From Taeniopygia guttata (lineage: Eukaryota > Chordata > Aves > Passeriformes > Estrildidae), in NCBI RefSeq assembly GCF_048771995.1, contig NC_133032.1:28793501-28857500 (forward strand): a stretch of DNA of 64,000 nt. The letters run 5' to 3'. Below, piece after piece: positions 44,045 through 57,300 of the stretch (positions within the stretch are counted from its first letter, which is position 1; each line of letters opens with the position of its first letter). A program made the translations under genes and the position numbers. Below the pieces are notes generated by a model. It worked only from the letters and a program-made list of their open reading frames with translations. It had not been told where the DNA came from and did not search any database.

Positions 44045-47000
44045 TTACCAGCCAAAAACATATTCCATTGCTTTAGATACAATACTTTCATCTTTCCTAG
44101 GAGTTTGTCTGTCAGAAACCACCTAGAAGGCGGGGAGAAAAGCAAGAAAAGAAAATACAGAGAATTAGTCAACATGTAGTTAATACTTTTTACACCATTC
44201 ATTTCTTATTTTCCTAAATGCTACTATATTTTGATTAAATAAGTTTGAAATATCTTCAAAAAAAGCCCTCAATCCCTGGAAAAGTGACAAGTCATTAACT
44301 TAGTAATTTATATTATTATTTTAGAGACTGAACAGACTGAGCTTGTACTTGAACCACATCATTAAAGAACTGACTGCAAAAGATAAAGGTCACATTGAAG
44401 TTAATGTCTGCACAGACTCCTAGAGCTAAGGGGAGACAACACAAAAACACATGTTTCTGCTTCCCTTAAAATACCTGATAGTCACTAGTGGAAGCTTTAT
44501 ATGCTGTTGCAAGAGGTCTCATGGTAGATATCCTTGCAGTATTATTTGCAGGTTGTGTTGGTGTGCCAGCAGGTTTTGTAGGTGGAGTGAAAATCGAAGA
44601 CATTGACAATGTAGAGCTTCTTTCAAAGTTTTCCATCACACTCTTAAAGAGAGGGTTAATATAATGTAAACAAATACTGAAAAACAGTGCTCCAACCTTT
44701 GCCATCTAAAATTATCTACTATTTGAATTTTTTTGATAAAATGTATTTGGATCCCAAAAGATAAAAGGTGTGTCAGTACAGAACATACAGGTGCACATGA
44801 CCACCAAGCATTTTCCTTACTGCAATGATTTACATTTTGAATTATGCCATTGCAAAGTACTGGAAGGTTAGAATCTGTTCACTGTCTGTACTAAATGTCA
44901 ACCAAGTTTGAAACAACGTAGAGAATAAAATACAATAGAAAATACAATCAAACTTCAAGGCTCCATTTCATAAGCTTATGTTTAGAAAGGAATGCGTGTA
45001 GAATGGAAGAGGTAGGAGGTAACTTGATAGGAAGCACAAGTTCCACAACAAACCAGAGAAAACAAGATGGTCAATAACAACCAGCCTGGGGACATGTGAT
45101 TTGGTGCATTTACACTCAGTGCAGCATAGGATTCAACCAGCCTAAAGATAGCAGAAATTCAGCAGCACATTTGGTAGAAGAGCACTTTCCAAAATAAACA
45201 ATAGGATTGGTGTACACGGTGGGTGTGCAGCTGACTCTGCTTAGCTCCACGGAACTAATTAATGGAACCCATGGAACTAAGTAATACTTTTAAATCAGAA
45301 GCCTAACTACTGATGTCAAATCCATCATATCTAGTTTTCAATCGCAGGGAAGTCTGACCAAAACCAATGCTTCAATGGATTAGTCTCCTGAAATCTTTTG
45401 CCTCCAAAAATACAAATTAATGACTTATGGGTTTATTTATTGGTATATGAAAGTGAATACTATCCACAAAAGACATAATAAGAATTCAAAAGCAATGCCT
45501 GGTAATTAAATGTCTTAGATCACTACTCCTAGAGCTTCAGCTTACAGGCAATTCATTGATAGATACAAACTGGACACAAGGGTAAACAGGCATGGACAGA
45601 CCACCAGCAGAAGCTCACAGAGAAAAGGACCATAGAAGTAGTTGTTTCTGAATTTTATTAAGTGTAAGAAATGTTTCAGACTGCTAAAAGCTCAATAATT
45701 GCAAGTTCAGTTTCTAAGGCTGCCTTCTCAGAATGGTTTACATTGGAAATGTATCATGTATTCTTAAAGGAGACAAAAAAAAGAAAAATCTGTGCACTAT
45801 AGAAAAATGGCTGTTATTTGCTTAAGCAAATGTACAGTACCCAGTGCAAAGGGCTGCAAGTATTAAAGATCAAGATACTGCCAATACCTAGACACTAATA
45901 GCTCATGTTAATATTAAGACTACAAGACAGCCATGTGTACTCTCAACTCCTACTTACAAGAGAGTGACATGTTTTTATAGGGGCAGGTGGGAGAACAGGA
46001 TTAGGATTTTCTTGCTAACAAATTTTCAGTCCCAACTACTAAGATAAATTCAAGAGCCAGAAGCACATAGTCACATAAAAAATAGGTACAATTAGGAGTA
46101 GCAACAGTCCTAATCTGCCATTAGGTATTTATTGCAGGCCCTAAATGTCACAAATTCCATTCAGGAAACTTATCTCAATTGTGTCTTATATTATGGTTTC
46201 ACTTCCTGTCTCGTACAGCAATTGTAATTTCGTGTGCGTTGTAATTTCCAAAGAGCAAAGAGATTTATCATAAAGATCCTTCTCAGCAGGAAACGTTGAA
46301 AAATACTTAAGAAAAAACTTATGTAAATGTGTAACAGACTATATCTATACAGATAAACTACCTACAATTTACAGTTCCAAAAGAAAAAAAGTTAAAGAAG
46401 TCAGGGAAAATAAAAAGAAGAGTGCCTTTGAATTAAAAGCAATTATTAACTTACTTTATCTATACAAGGCTTGACACCTATCATGATAGATTCACCAAAA
46501 ATTCTTCCATCTTTGCTTAAGGCTTTCCGGGCTTGAAGCTTAGACTGATATCGAATATGCATCCAGTTTCCTGTGTTGGACATCTGAATGAGATTAAGTG
46601 AAAATTGTGAAATGTAGTTTTTTACATGCTTCATTCACAAAGTTTGAGACTTATGTCAGAAAACAAAGACATACCACATGCTTTAGTATGTTTCCATACT
46701 GAGCAAACTGTAGTAGAATATAGGAAGCTGATGCTTGAGGAAATCTGAAAGACAGAAAGAAGTACTCAAAAAATTATGAGTAGTTTAAGAATTCACGTGT
46801 CAAGCAGTGACTTGAGAAATACCATCTTCTAGGCACTTTACCACACACCCAAACAGCAGAATGGTGCCTGTCTAACTAGAAAAAATAATGTGTAGCTCAA
46901 TTTAAGATGCCTCACTGAAATGTATGTGTTTGCTTGCTTTAACCATAGCTGTATTTGCAGCACATACCAATGCCAGACAACATCAATGCCCAAATATTTT

Positions 47001-50000
47001 TCTTGTATGCTGTAAAGACTTCACCCAGGTTTTTCTGATACTTTGGAAATCAACTTACCCAAATACAGTTACCCATGTGTCATCAAGTTGATCTTCTGAA
47101 GTAAGGGAATCACCTTGAGTATAAAATGGATCTAGCTGAGCAGGAGATAAAGTGGTCTTCTTAGGCTGCCCAATACTTGCAGGACTGAACATGCTTGAAG
47201 CTGCTAAATTAAAATGGTATTCTTGAACTGTCACCCTGTTCTTTTAAAAGTTTCAAAGCTCTTTTGAAAAAACAGAGTGACATTGAACAAATTTATTTGG
47301 CAAGACAGAGGTTTATAATAAAAGAATAAATTCAGGGACAAGCATTTCACTTGCATGTGGAAGAGTTTCATGGGGATTTACTCACAGACAGAAAAAGTAA
47401 GTCAATCATAACTTCACATCTGCAAACACACTAGTAAGTTTTTATGACGTGCAGCCTAGTGTTCTCTTTGACTTCAAAACACCAACAGCTAATACCATTG
47501 CCAAATAGGAACAGGCCAACAGAAGAACGCTTAGCAAGAAGCCACTGGTTCATACACAAGCTATCAAACCTTGCAAAGATGGAAGGCAACCCATCAATCT
47601 CAGCTTCTTCATTCAATTACAACCACCTCTGTGCTCAGTTCAACACCACATTTGGAACAAGGAACAAAAAAAGCTGCTTGAAACTCAGTCTCAGAATGAA
47701 TAATTATTTCCTACTTATACCCATATACCTTTTGAAAAGCTAACAAATACACAATCTCTTCATAAGTTAGCAAGGAACTGATGTAGCTTGAACAGTCACG
47801 ATATTTCTGTATTAAAAAAGCAGTAAGAAAAGAGAATGGAAATTTTGACAGGACATCTACCTGCTCCTGGAGTTGATGGCAAAACTCCAGATGATGGGCT
47901 CAGTGATAAAGTAAAGCTGGCCTGCATTAATATACAAAAAGTAACAAATCATTCTTATAGGTATACTGCTCAGATCAAGAGAGACAATTTTCAAGCGATT
48001 TAAACATTCAGGTAATAATATTAACTGTTTGCCTTAAGTTATTCCTAACTTTTAAGAGGAAGAACAGGTATATGCATGTACATTTAACAAAAGATTACCA
48101 AGAGCTATCAATGAAGAAAATTTATTTGACAATGTATTTGACATATGCTTTGTGAAACAAAGTAGCTTTAAGTACCAATACTCAGAAACCCTTTCGTTTA
48201 CCTTCTCAAAATAGTCATGTCACTATTGCTACACTGTAATAATTCACACATTCATGTGCATCCTGATGGGAAGGATATTAGTATCCTAAGTTTATCAGCA
48301 TTTTCACTGCCTTAAGGGGTGAGAAATCATGGAAACATAACCTTCCCTTGTATGGAGACTATTACTAGACTTACTTTCCTGCTCAACTATTTAGTGCCTA
48401 GAAGGAAAGTGTACTTTGAGTTTTAGATGGTAGTAGTTGTTTTCTTTTTAACATAGGATTTCAACACCCAAAACAATTTTAGTCTACTTTAAGCCTGAAT
48501 CATGGCATTTCTTAGATACAAGATCAAACAGCCTGGACTACCAGTAGACCTAGCAACGTGTGTTCTGATAGCTGCTCAACATTTTTTGAAATTTAATATC
48601 CAGTCCTTTAAGACACCATAGGATTCTGTCCTTCACAGAGAACCTCAGTTTTCAGAATAAACTTTTCAGAAGGCAACACTCAATAGAAAGACTGCTCATT
48701 CAGTTTAAAGTGTTCTCCTTGCATCAAAAGAGTTCAGTGAAAAAGAACCTAGTAATGCTTGATTAGTCAGTTAAGCAGCAGAGCTTATTATAAAATTTAC
48801 CTCAGAAATTTGAGTGTTCCTCTTTCAAAATTAAGCCCAACTGTCTACCCAAACTTAGATTACATATTTTACTCAGAAAGAAATTCCTTCTGTTTCCATA
48901 AGCACCTCTATTGTCTTCGAAAAGATAATCACAGAAACCCGGAATTATTAAGGTTGGAAAAGATCCCTAAGATCATCAAGTCCAACCATTAACCTAACAC
49001 TGCCATCTTGACCACTAAACCATGTCCCCAGATGTCACTTCTACACATTTTTGAACACTTTCAAGGATGGCAATTCTAACACTTCCCTGGGTGGCCTGTT
49101 CCAATGCCTGACCACCCTTTCAGTGAGAAGATTTTTCCTGATATCCAATCTAAACTTCTTATGAGGCCATTTTCTTTTGTCCTCTTACTTGTTACCTGGA
49201 GAAGAGACCAACCTCCACCTTGCTACAACCTCCTTTCAAGTTGTGGAAGGGTCCTTCTGGCAATCAGCAGCCAAATAAACTTAGAATAAAGTGAAAAGCT
49301 GACAAACAAAGCTGAATTTGTATGTACGAAGTATAACTGAGGCATCACTTGCATTTTTCATTTCCTACTGAATTGAAAATTGGCAATAACAGGAATTTGC
49401 TTCATGACCACAGCTCTTGTTTAAACAGGAACAGGCACAATGAACAACCCAGACTAAGCAACGGCATGATCTGTAGGGTCATCTCTCATTTTGCTACAGC
49501 AGTTTATGCAACTAAGTTTGAGAATTCACTGAGGCAGTAAGCTGCCTCACATCTTCTGCTAAGAGCAGGCTAGTGCCGAAGACACTTACTGTTCTTCTTG
49601 AGGACAGAGGTGTTGATCCAAGCCCAGGACTAGATAACTCATCATATATGCTTCTAACTGGTGGAGCACCACCTTTATCCTTATGCGAAGGGACTACTGG
49701 TTGTGGGGGAGACCCTCCTGCAATTCAAAGGAACAAAAGAAGAGCATGACAAAACCTGTCATTTTGCTTTGGTGCTACTTCTTCTGGAAACTTCCATAAT
49801 AAATTCTGCCATGCTCTCATGTTGGTTGCTGTTGAGACTGTTGATTGTTTCACTGGAGGTTCGCAGAGCCATCTGTCCTATCAAATTCAAGTTTGAATGT
49901 TCTAGGTAGGAGCATCACAGGTGTCCCAAACAGCAGCCTATTTAGAACTTTCAGGCCTCTTATTAACCCATTATAGTCACTGTTTAAATGTTCTTTCTCT

Positions 50001-52556
50001 GAAGTTCTGAGTATGGCTGTATCATTCAATTTTAAGCCAGGCTAGAAATCTATTTTAATTGTTTCAGAGACTAACTTGCCTATAGTACAGATGCAAAAGC
50101 AAGATTTTTAAAAATTGAGATATCCTATATGTTAAAGAACCATACCAAAAGCACAGAGACATTGCACATTACTGTCACATTCCTACTGTCCAAATTCCTT
50201 GGCTTCTCATCTAATTTCATATTAAATTAAAATGTAAGCTCTTGAGAGCAGGGACTAGCTTGCATATAGACAGGAGGAAGTTAAACCAGCTGCCCTCCCA
50301 TCTTGTAAACTTTGGGACTTCCAGTATAACGGAGAATTAAACTTCTTGAAGGAATTTGACGTATCTTATCCCTTTGTGTGGATTTACCCCAGGGTGAAAA
50401 AAAAAAAAAGTAGTTTGCATCAAGTTTTCACTTGCAAAACATTTGGAAACCAAGCTTTTTCCAGTGCTAAATTGTGAGCTTCAAGACTCCACTCTGTACT
50501 GTTTAACACATACAAGAACTGCTATTGTTACATAGAATAACATGCATTATGTAAAGCACTCTCCCATCAAGGTCTGCAGTTTAAGTGATGTACTTGATCA
50601 TTCCCTTTGGGAAGTCTGTGTTAGTATCTCACTGGCTCCCCTTTTCCTAAAATTTATACTCTGAGGCTATAATAAACACTTTAAAAACAATTTGGTGAAA
50701 TTCACGTGATTACTTTCAATTTCGTAAGTATTTTCATAAGAGGTTTGTTCCCAGATGCATAAGGGCAGGCAGACAAGAGCAAGAAGCAGAAGAACAAACC
50801 TCCAATTATGGAACATTTTAAGTTGGAAGGGACCTAAAAAGATCATTGCGTCTAATCCAGCCTGACATTCAAAGAAGGGAATATTTTATTAAGAGAAATT
50901 CTTGTAGTACTTTAATCCTCAATTTTTCCTTCAAAATGACTAGCATATTAACAGCATCAGATTTTAAATTATGCCAACTGATTTAGTAAAAAAACCAAGA
51001 TCACCCAAGGCATGTCAACTACTCATTCTTCTCAGAGAAGAAAACAGATGTACAATACTAACATGGGTAAGAACTTCTCCTAGTCTGATTAATTAGGTAG
51101 CTGAAGAAAAATGAGCATCTACAGCTAGGAAAACTACTCCAGTCCAATGACAGCAGACATCAAGACTTTATCTACAACCACTAGATACTAATTAAGAAGT
51201 ATATTTTCAGTTTTTCTCCACACAGTTTTTTTAAGTTTGGCAATCTGTAAATGACCTTATAGAATTCAAAGAAATAGAAAAATTTATGCAAAGAAATCAG
51301 CAGTTTGCACAAGCTGCATTCAGTTTGCCAGCAGGTATCTCTGTTTTCAGCACCAATGTATGTGTACTCGACATGTAAACAGTCACATAAACTGATTCTA
51401 TATTAGGAGAGGTTTATTACCTTCCCTGTAAAACAAACTTTTCTTGATACCAAAACTGCCACATTTAGAACATTTATTATAATTCAATACACTGGGTTCA
51501 CCACTTACTCAATCAGTGTAATTTGCTTACAGAAATATAAGGATTCAAGTCTGCAACAGTCATGTAGAACAATGAGATAAACCAATTTTTTGTTTTCAGG
51601 ACAACTTTCCAACATTTAACAAATTCTGACCTGCAAGTAGTGGAGACCTTGTTTCCATGACACCAACCGAAGGGCTGTATAAAGCACGTGGCTGCAGAGT
51701 CATTGGTGCAGGTAAGTCACCCATCAAAAACCCAGGGAGAAATTGAGCACTAGTTCCTTGTTTTGGAGATGTCGGGGAGCCAAGAGTCATTGGTTCAGCT
51801 CCTGAAAACAAAATTTAAAATATGAAAAAGACAAGTGAATGCTTTTTCTATTGTGGGCTCTATTAAAGAAACATAACAGAAGACACAGGAAATGATTAAG
51901 ATCACAGAATCCCCGAACCATTAGGGTTGGAAGGGACCCCTGGAGATTATCTACTCCAAACCCTGTGCCAAGGCAGGGTCACCCAGAGCAGGTACACAGA
52001 AACGTCTCCAGGTGAGTCTGGAATGTCTCCAGAAAGGGAGACTCCACTGGGCAGCCTGTTCCAGTGCTCGGCCAGCCTCAGTGTAAAGACGTTCTTCCTC
52101 ACGCTTGAGATAAAATTCCTTATTGTTTTGGTTTATGGCCATTACTCCTCACCCTGTCGCTGGGCACCACCGAAAAGAGCACCATCCTCTTGGCACCTGC
52201 CTCTGAGATATTTGTACGGATTGATGAGATCAAAGGCGGTTTTACAGGTAAGCCGAGTTTATCACAATTTTTCGCAATTACAAGTGGCAGCCGATCGATT
52301 TAACCCCGTTCCCCTTTCGCATCACCCCAGCGCGAACCGCCCCTTCCCGGCGCCGTCTCCCGCTCCCGCTCCGCAGCATCCACACCCCCGCCTGGAGCTG
52401 GGGTTCGGCCCCGGCCCCACTCCCCTCACAGCAGCGCGGGCAGCGCCGGGAGACCCGCCGGGCGCCCCGGCCGGGCAGCGGAGCGCCCAGCAAAGCCGGG
52501 GGGAGCCGCGGGCCCAGTTCACCTGTGGGCAGCAGCTCCACGGCGAAAGCGGCCAT
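44045..52556 (-). CDS. NUP35: NUP35 / Nup53, nuclear pore complex protein (complete CDS, 327 aa)
   Basis: Inner-ring nucleoporin that links Nup93/Nup155 to the pore membrane. Minus-strand coding exons in order: 52523-52556, 51631-51801, 49590-49717, 47861-47921, 47059-47203, 46675-46744, 46455-46583, 44475-44642, 44045-44122; 984 nt, 327 aa against 326 in human. Recognisable parts: N-terminal [47 protein letters not shown], the MPPN/RRM-like dimerisation domain ([20 protein letters not shown] onward, about residues 170-250, with [20 protein letters not shown]), a Thr/Pro-rich linker, and the C-terminal amphipathic membrane-binding helix [10 protein letters not shown]. Several introns exceed 1.5 kb. 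Start codon lies in GCCATGGCC within a CpG island. Confidence 0.97.
48935..49290 (-). mobile_element. CR1 LINE 3' fragment, minus orientation, old
   Basis: Diverged reverse complement of a CR1 3' end: AAGGTTGGAAAAGATCCCTAAG, CATCAAGTCCAACC, CCTGGGTGGCCTGTTCCAATGCC, CACCCTTTCAGTGAGAAG, then the ACCTGGAGAAGAGACC part of a longer subfamily. Intronic in NUP35. Confidence 0.85.
50797..50875 (-). mobile_element. Short CR1 3' fragment, minus orientation
   Basis: Only the terminal part: CAATTATGGAACATTTTAAG, then TTGGAAGGGACC, AGATCATTGCGTCTAATCC. Heavily truncated; intronic in NUP35. Confidence 0.65.
51900..52250 (-). mobile_element. CR1 LINE 3' fragment, minus orientation
   Basis: ATCACAGAATCCCCGAACC, TTGGAAGGGACCCCTGGAG, CTGGGCAGCCTGTTCCAGTG, GTAAAGACGTTCTTCCTCAC and CGCTGGGCACCACCGAAAAG mark a CR1 3' end of the longer type, read in reverse. 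It lies in NUP35 intron 1 at the edge of the CpG island. Confidence 0.9.
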
Positions 52557-53000
52557 GGCGGCCCGGACGGCGGGAAAGAGGCGGTGGCGGCGGCGGCTCC
52601 GCCTGGCACTTTCAAACGGAACGGAGCTTCCTGCCCCGTCACTTCCGACCCGCCCCATGACATGTTGGGGCGGTGCGGGGCGGGCGGAGCCCCGGTCGGG
52701 TGAGGGTGTCGGGGCCTGGCGTGGGCTTGTGCCGGCCGGTCCCCTCACGGCTCCGTGGCAAACGGCCCCTGAGGGAGGGGCTGGTCGCCAGCAGCTGAGG
52801 GGACCGCGGCCAGCGTTACCGGGGCCCGTCCCGGGCTGCTCCCGCGGGGTGGCAGCTCGGAGCAGCCTCGCACACGGCCTCCCAGGGAAAGGGTGCAGGC
52901 AGCGCCCCGGCTGCCGGCACCGCAGCCACCCACCGGCGCCGGGACACGGCCGTGAGCTGCTCCCCCGCCGCCGACACGGGGGCAGTGACCACGGACAACG
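52300..53000. promoter_or_regulatory. CpG island at the NUP35 promoter
   Basis: About 700 bp of dense CpG sequence surrounds NUP35 exon 1 and extends 450 bp upstream. GC boxes such as GGGGCGGTGCGGGGCGGGCG occur near 52668. Several long frames here on both strands are by-products of base composition. Confidence 0.85.
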
Positions 53001-53044
53001 CCCACATGCAGCGCGGTTGCCTGATCCCCGCATTAACGTTTAGC

Positions 53045-53315
53045 ATAGAATCATGGAATGGGTTGGCTTGGAAGGGATTTTAGAGCTCATCCAGTTCCAC
53101 CCCCTTCCGTGGGTAGAAACGCTTTCCACTATCCCAGTTAGCTCTGTCCAACCTGGCCTTGGACACTTCAGGGATGGAGCAACCATAGCTGCTCTGGGCA
53201 GGCTGTACCAGGGCCTCCCCACCCTCTGTAAATAATCTAATCTCAACCTACTCCTTCTTTTTGAATCCATTCCAATCCCTTGTTCTGTCACTAATGTTCT
53301 TGAGTAATTCATCCT
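53045..53315 (-). mobile_element. CR1 LINE 3' fragment, minus orientation
   Basis: CATAGAATCATGGAATGGG, TTGGAAGGGATTTTAGAGC, CCTGGCCTTGGACACTTCAG, TGCTCTGGGCAGGCTGTACC, then CCTTGTTCTGTCACT. It abuts the upstream edge of the NUP35 CpG island. Confidence 0.92.
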
Positions 53316-53319
53316 GAGA

Positions 53320-53990
53320 ACAAGAGAAGTCGTGGTTCAAACACAGTGATGTGCTACTGTGCAAATTGCTGGTACCAGGACAGAACGCCAGTCTTGAAAC
53401 CAAACCTTTTAAATCACTTCAGCACACAATTTATCCAAACACAGTGGTCTCTTTATTTTGTTGCATATTAATGTATCAAATCATTAAGAGATGGCATGAA
53501 GACCACAAAATACTATTAAAATCTTATAGATTTTTTAAAAAAGCATATTAAGGGAGTAATTTCAGCCTGGGATATCTCAGGAGGATCAAAATTACATACC
53601 CTATGATGTCTGTTCTTTACACATGATGTGGAGTGGAGTGAGGGGAGAGCATGTGAGGACCAGATGTGAAGAAAAGACAGTAGCATGAGCAGAGACAGAT
53701 CAGTATAAACATTTTTTGTATCTCTACTGAAATGATGTACAGGAAAAAAAAAAAAAAACAAACGCTAGTTCCAAGACTGGACTCATCATATTAGTGCACT
53801 TCAAATCACTACTAGATGAGAAACAATAGAAATACACAAAGCATTAAAGCATACTGTGCATTTTGAGCATCCTCAAAAGACCATAGTTTTAATTTTAAAA
53901 AATTAATGGCTGGCTCACCCACAAAATTCAATAATATCGTCTACAGCTGCAATATAAGTTTAAAATCCAGTATCAAGGTACTTCATTATA
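53320..53990. other. DUSP19-NUP35 intergenic, nothing recognised
   Basis: AT-rich spacer with a short poly-A run at 53743-53758. No gene recognised. Confidence 0.5.
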
Positions 53991-53997
53991 TGAACAT

Positions 53998-54003
53998 TTT
54001 ATT
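53998..54003 (-). terminator. Candidate DUSP19 polyA signal (AATAAA)
   Basis: AATAAA on the minus strand about 390 bp past the DUSP19 stop. Another reversed hexamer near 53453 could be a distal site. Confidence 0.45.
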
Positions 54004-54395
54004 ATCCCTATTTTACAACCAACTAGGAATGCACAGATTTGGAAAGAAAGCAACTTACCTCAGTTATTTTACTTCCTTTCTCTATTGCCTGCATTTTCTG
54101 ATGGTTCAGAAAGTAAACAATCATTCTATTGTTTTCTAATATTTCAAGGTAAACTGAGCTGTATCTTTTTATTAGTGCTCTGGTTTTAGGCAAAACTTCT
54201 CTGAAGTCAGTACCACACCATTTGGCCTTTTGATGACATTCTGGAAAAAACACGGTCAAAGGAGGGTAAGAAAAACAAAATACATAAAGACTTGAAAATG
54301 CTCATGTGAAAGGGGATTTCAAAATGACAGGACAAAGTACATCCAATGCCTATTCCTGTATAGTCAAAACAGATTATTTCGCTTTTCCCTTTGGA

Positions 54396-57300
54396 TCAGT
54401 CATGATTGTTTATGCTTCCATTTGCCTTTAAAATCTGTTCTTGGTACTTGTGAAGCTGCTCCATGAAGCCAGGATTTGGACAAGCTGCAGGCCTTGCATT
54501 TTTCACCAAGGAAAAGGCTCTGGCAAAGCTCAGTCTTTCTGAATTCATTAGAAAACCAATGACTACAGCCGCTGCACGGGAGACTCCTGCATTACAGTGA
54601 ACCAGCACGACACCATCCTCCAAGAAAGAAATGAAACATAAGTTAGGTACATTACATTCATTAGGTACATTACAAGTGTAAGAAACTACATCAAAGTCTT
54701 GTAAGACTTATTGAAAGGCTCCTTGTTGAGCTCAAAGCAAATATTTACACATATAAGTAAGTCCAAACAAAGATATAAACATGACATAAGCATGAAATTA
54801 AGATTTTTCTACCCCAAAATGCTTTATTATTACCAAATTCCTCAAACTTAATTCATACCACAGAACTAAAACACATCCTCTGTCTTTCTTCCTGAGGCTT
54901 TACAGCAGCCTGTTAATGTAAAAACCAAATCATAGACACCTGGGATACTAAAGTATCTGATCTAATTGAGTGACAATTTTGGAATAGATTTTATTTACAA
55001 TATGGAAAGGAATTTGACAGTATCTTGTTAAAGGTTAAAAACATAACAAAGCAGCAAACAGCTGGGCACAGAGGCAGATTTTAGAATGTCCTGTAGTCCC
55101 AGTTGCATGTTTCTTGTGTCCGCTGCAGGGAAGATTCTGGGTAAAAGGGATCATGCACAGGAGCAGAAAAATTAGAAAAGACATTGTGTGATTTGCAACA
55201 GATCTCTCCCTTTCCATCACACCACTGGTACAACTAGGGACCCTTAGTTCCCTTAACTGGGAACTAGGGACCCTTAGTTCCCTTAACTGGAAACTAGGGT
55301 GCAAAATCCAAAACTACTCAACCTCCCATAAACTCACAAATGCTTCTTCTGGGGTTTGAATTCGGGCTCACCCTAAATTATATATACAATTAATGGGGTT
55401 TATCCTACTTAAACATTTCCCTCACAACATTTGAGACACCTGAATGTCTCTTTTTAGGCACCAGAAGTTTTTTTAAGAAATTACAAGCCCAAATCAATGC
55501 ATAGACAACTAGACAATCTAGCATGTCTTAAGCAATGTTTGCAAGGCCCCGGTTTCGTGAGGCTGTCATGTTTGTATGTCACACTATGATCTGGAAAAGC
55601 CCCTTTGACACAAATAGAAACCACCAAACCCTCAGCACTTCCATATTCTGAATGAAAATACTGAAACATGACAAGATGTGATCAGATACTTGAGGCTCAA
55701 CAGAACTATTCTAGCCTGTTCTGTCTGCCCTTAACAGGCACAAGTTACTTAATGGCAATTTGACCCAGAGACAAAAAGATCTTCTAAGCATCAGGGTTCC
55801 TTTCCAGGAACTTAAGAGTTGTTGTTACAGATTTGGGAGCTACAATTATCTGGCATTTTAACAGACACACAGACCAGAAAATGGTTCCTGTTCCAAAAAT
55901 CTTCCAGTGTAAATAACAAGGCAAAGAAGTATGAAATGCAGTATTATCCTTGCTGGAGAAATTCCAAGCTGAGACTAGAAGGAGCCACAACATTATGACA
56001 GAGCTAGGAACCAATCTAAGCTCCTGCATCCCAGCATGGCAAATAATGACACCACCCTTCCTTGCAATGGAAATCACACCTCCTGTGCACTGCCTGCTGG
56101 AAACTGCACTCTTAATTATTTTTTATTTTCCTTTGTACAGTTCATGCTTTATTTCCCTTTCACATTTAAGCCTGAATGTATCTTTTTAAATAACTGGTTT
56201 GTTTTACACTGCCAAAAATTATATAGTGATATCCATGAATCCTGAAAATTATTGAACATGAATGAATCTGGGCCACAATATTAATCCAACTTTAATACTG
56301 AGAATGTTTATCTTCCCTTGCCAAAGTCCATTGTTTACAATTCATACAAAAATTTGGCATGTTATTCTTAACTAGTTTTGTATTAGCTGTGAATGCAGAA
56401 TAAAAGTGAGAAACAGATGACAAACAGGAAATTCATCTCTATTTACCAAGAACTCCTTGCTCTGATGCTGATACTCTAAGTTTTCCTGCCCAGAAATGGT
56501 CTGTGGACTTGCAAGAATCATGTAAGATTCAAGACCAAGTTGGGTTTTTAAAAATTTTTATGGAGAGAGAAACAACATCACCTTCCACCAACAGAAAAGG
56601 TGATTATACAATGGTTGTACACAGCGGGCAAAAAGCCTCATCAAGGGAAGAAATTTAAAAGAAGCATAAAGCTTTTTGTGAAGTTAAAGGCTAATGTAAT
56701 TCCTTATAGATCCATTTTACTTTGCAGTGAAACTGAGGCTTTTCCTTAGGAAAGACAGGTGGACCAATAAGGAGCGATGTTCATGAATAAGCAAAGACTT
56801 TTCTCTTTGGAAGCACAAGATTTCAGAAGTTTTATTATTAGATATTAAACATATAAAAAAAGTATCCCTCATTCACAGTATTATGACTTGACACAGATCA
56901 CTGAACATGTCATGGAAAACCTGCCTGCCAAGTTGGAGCCTAGAAGAAAAGCTGAGCTCTGATCAGTATCAGAATTTGTACCATGCTGTTTAGAGACTTG
57001 AGCCATTACAGTTTTAGAAAAGTGAATCCTGTTACAAGTACCCAGCTGGCAATGACTTAGAGAATAGTGCAGGCTTCACTTGCATCCTCAAATTCACACG
57101 CTCTCATACTTCCTTCATGGAGTTAACCATGTTCTAGAATTTCTCATATATCATGTTCTCACACCAGTGAACATCTCTTCCTCCCCCATTTTAGGAGATG
57201 AAACAGTAGTGTCTCTGTGGTTACTTAAACAGAAGAGCACTTCATGACACAATTTATCATAAGCTCTTTTAACACTATTTTGACAAAGCAAATAAAGTAA

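Noticed and set aside
52278-53043. Long frames (251 aa minus, 172 aa plus) across the NUP35 CpG island
   Set aside because: Composition effect. The minus frame only includes the true 11-codon first exon of NUP35 by overlap.
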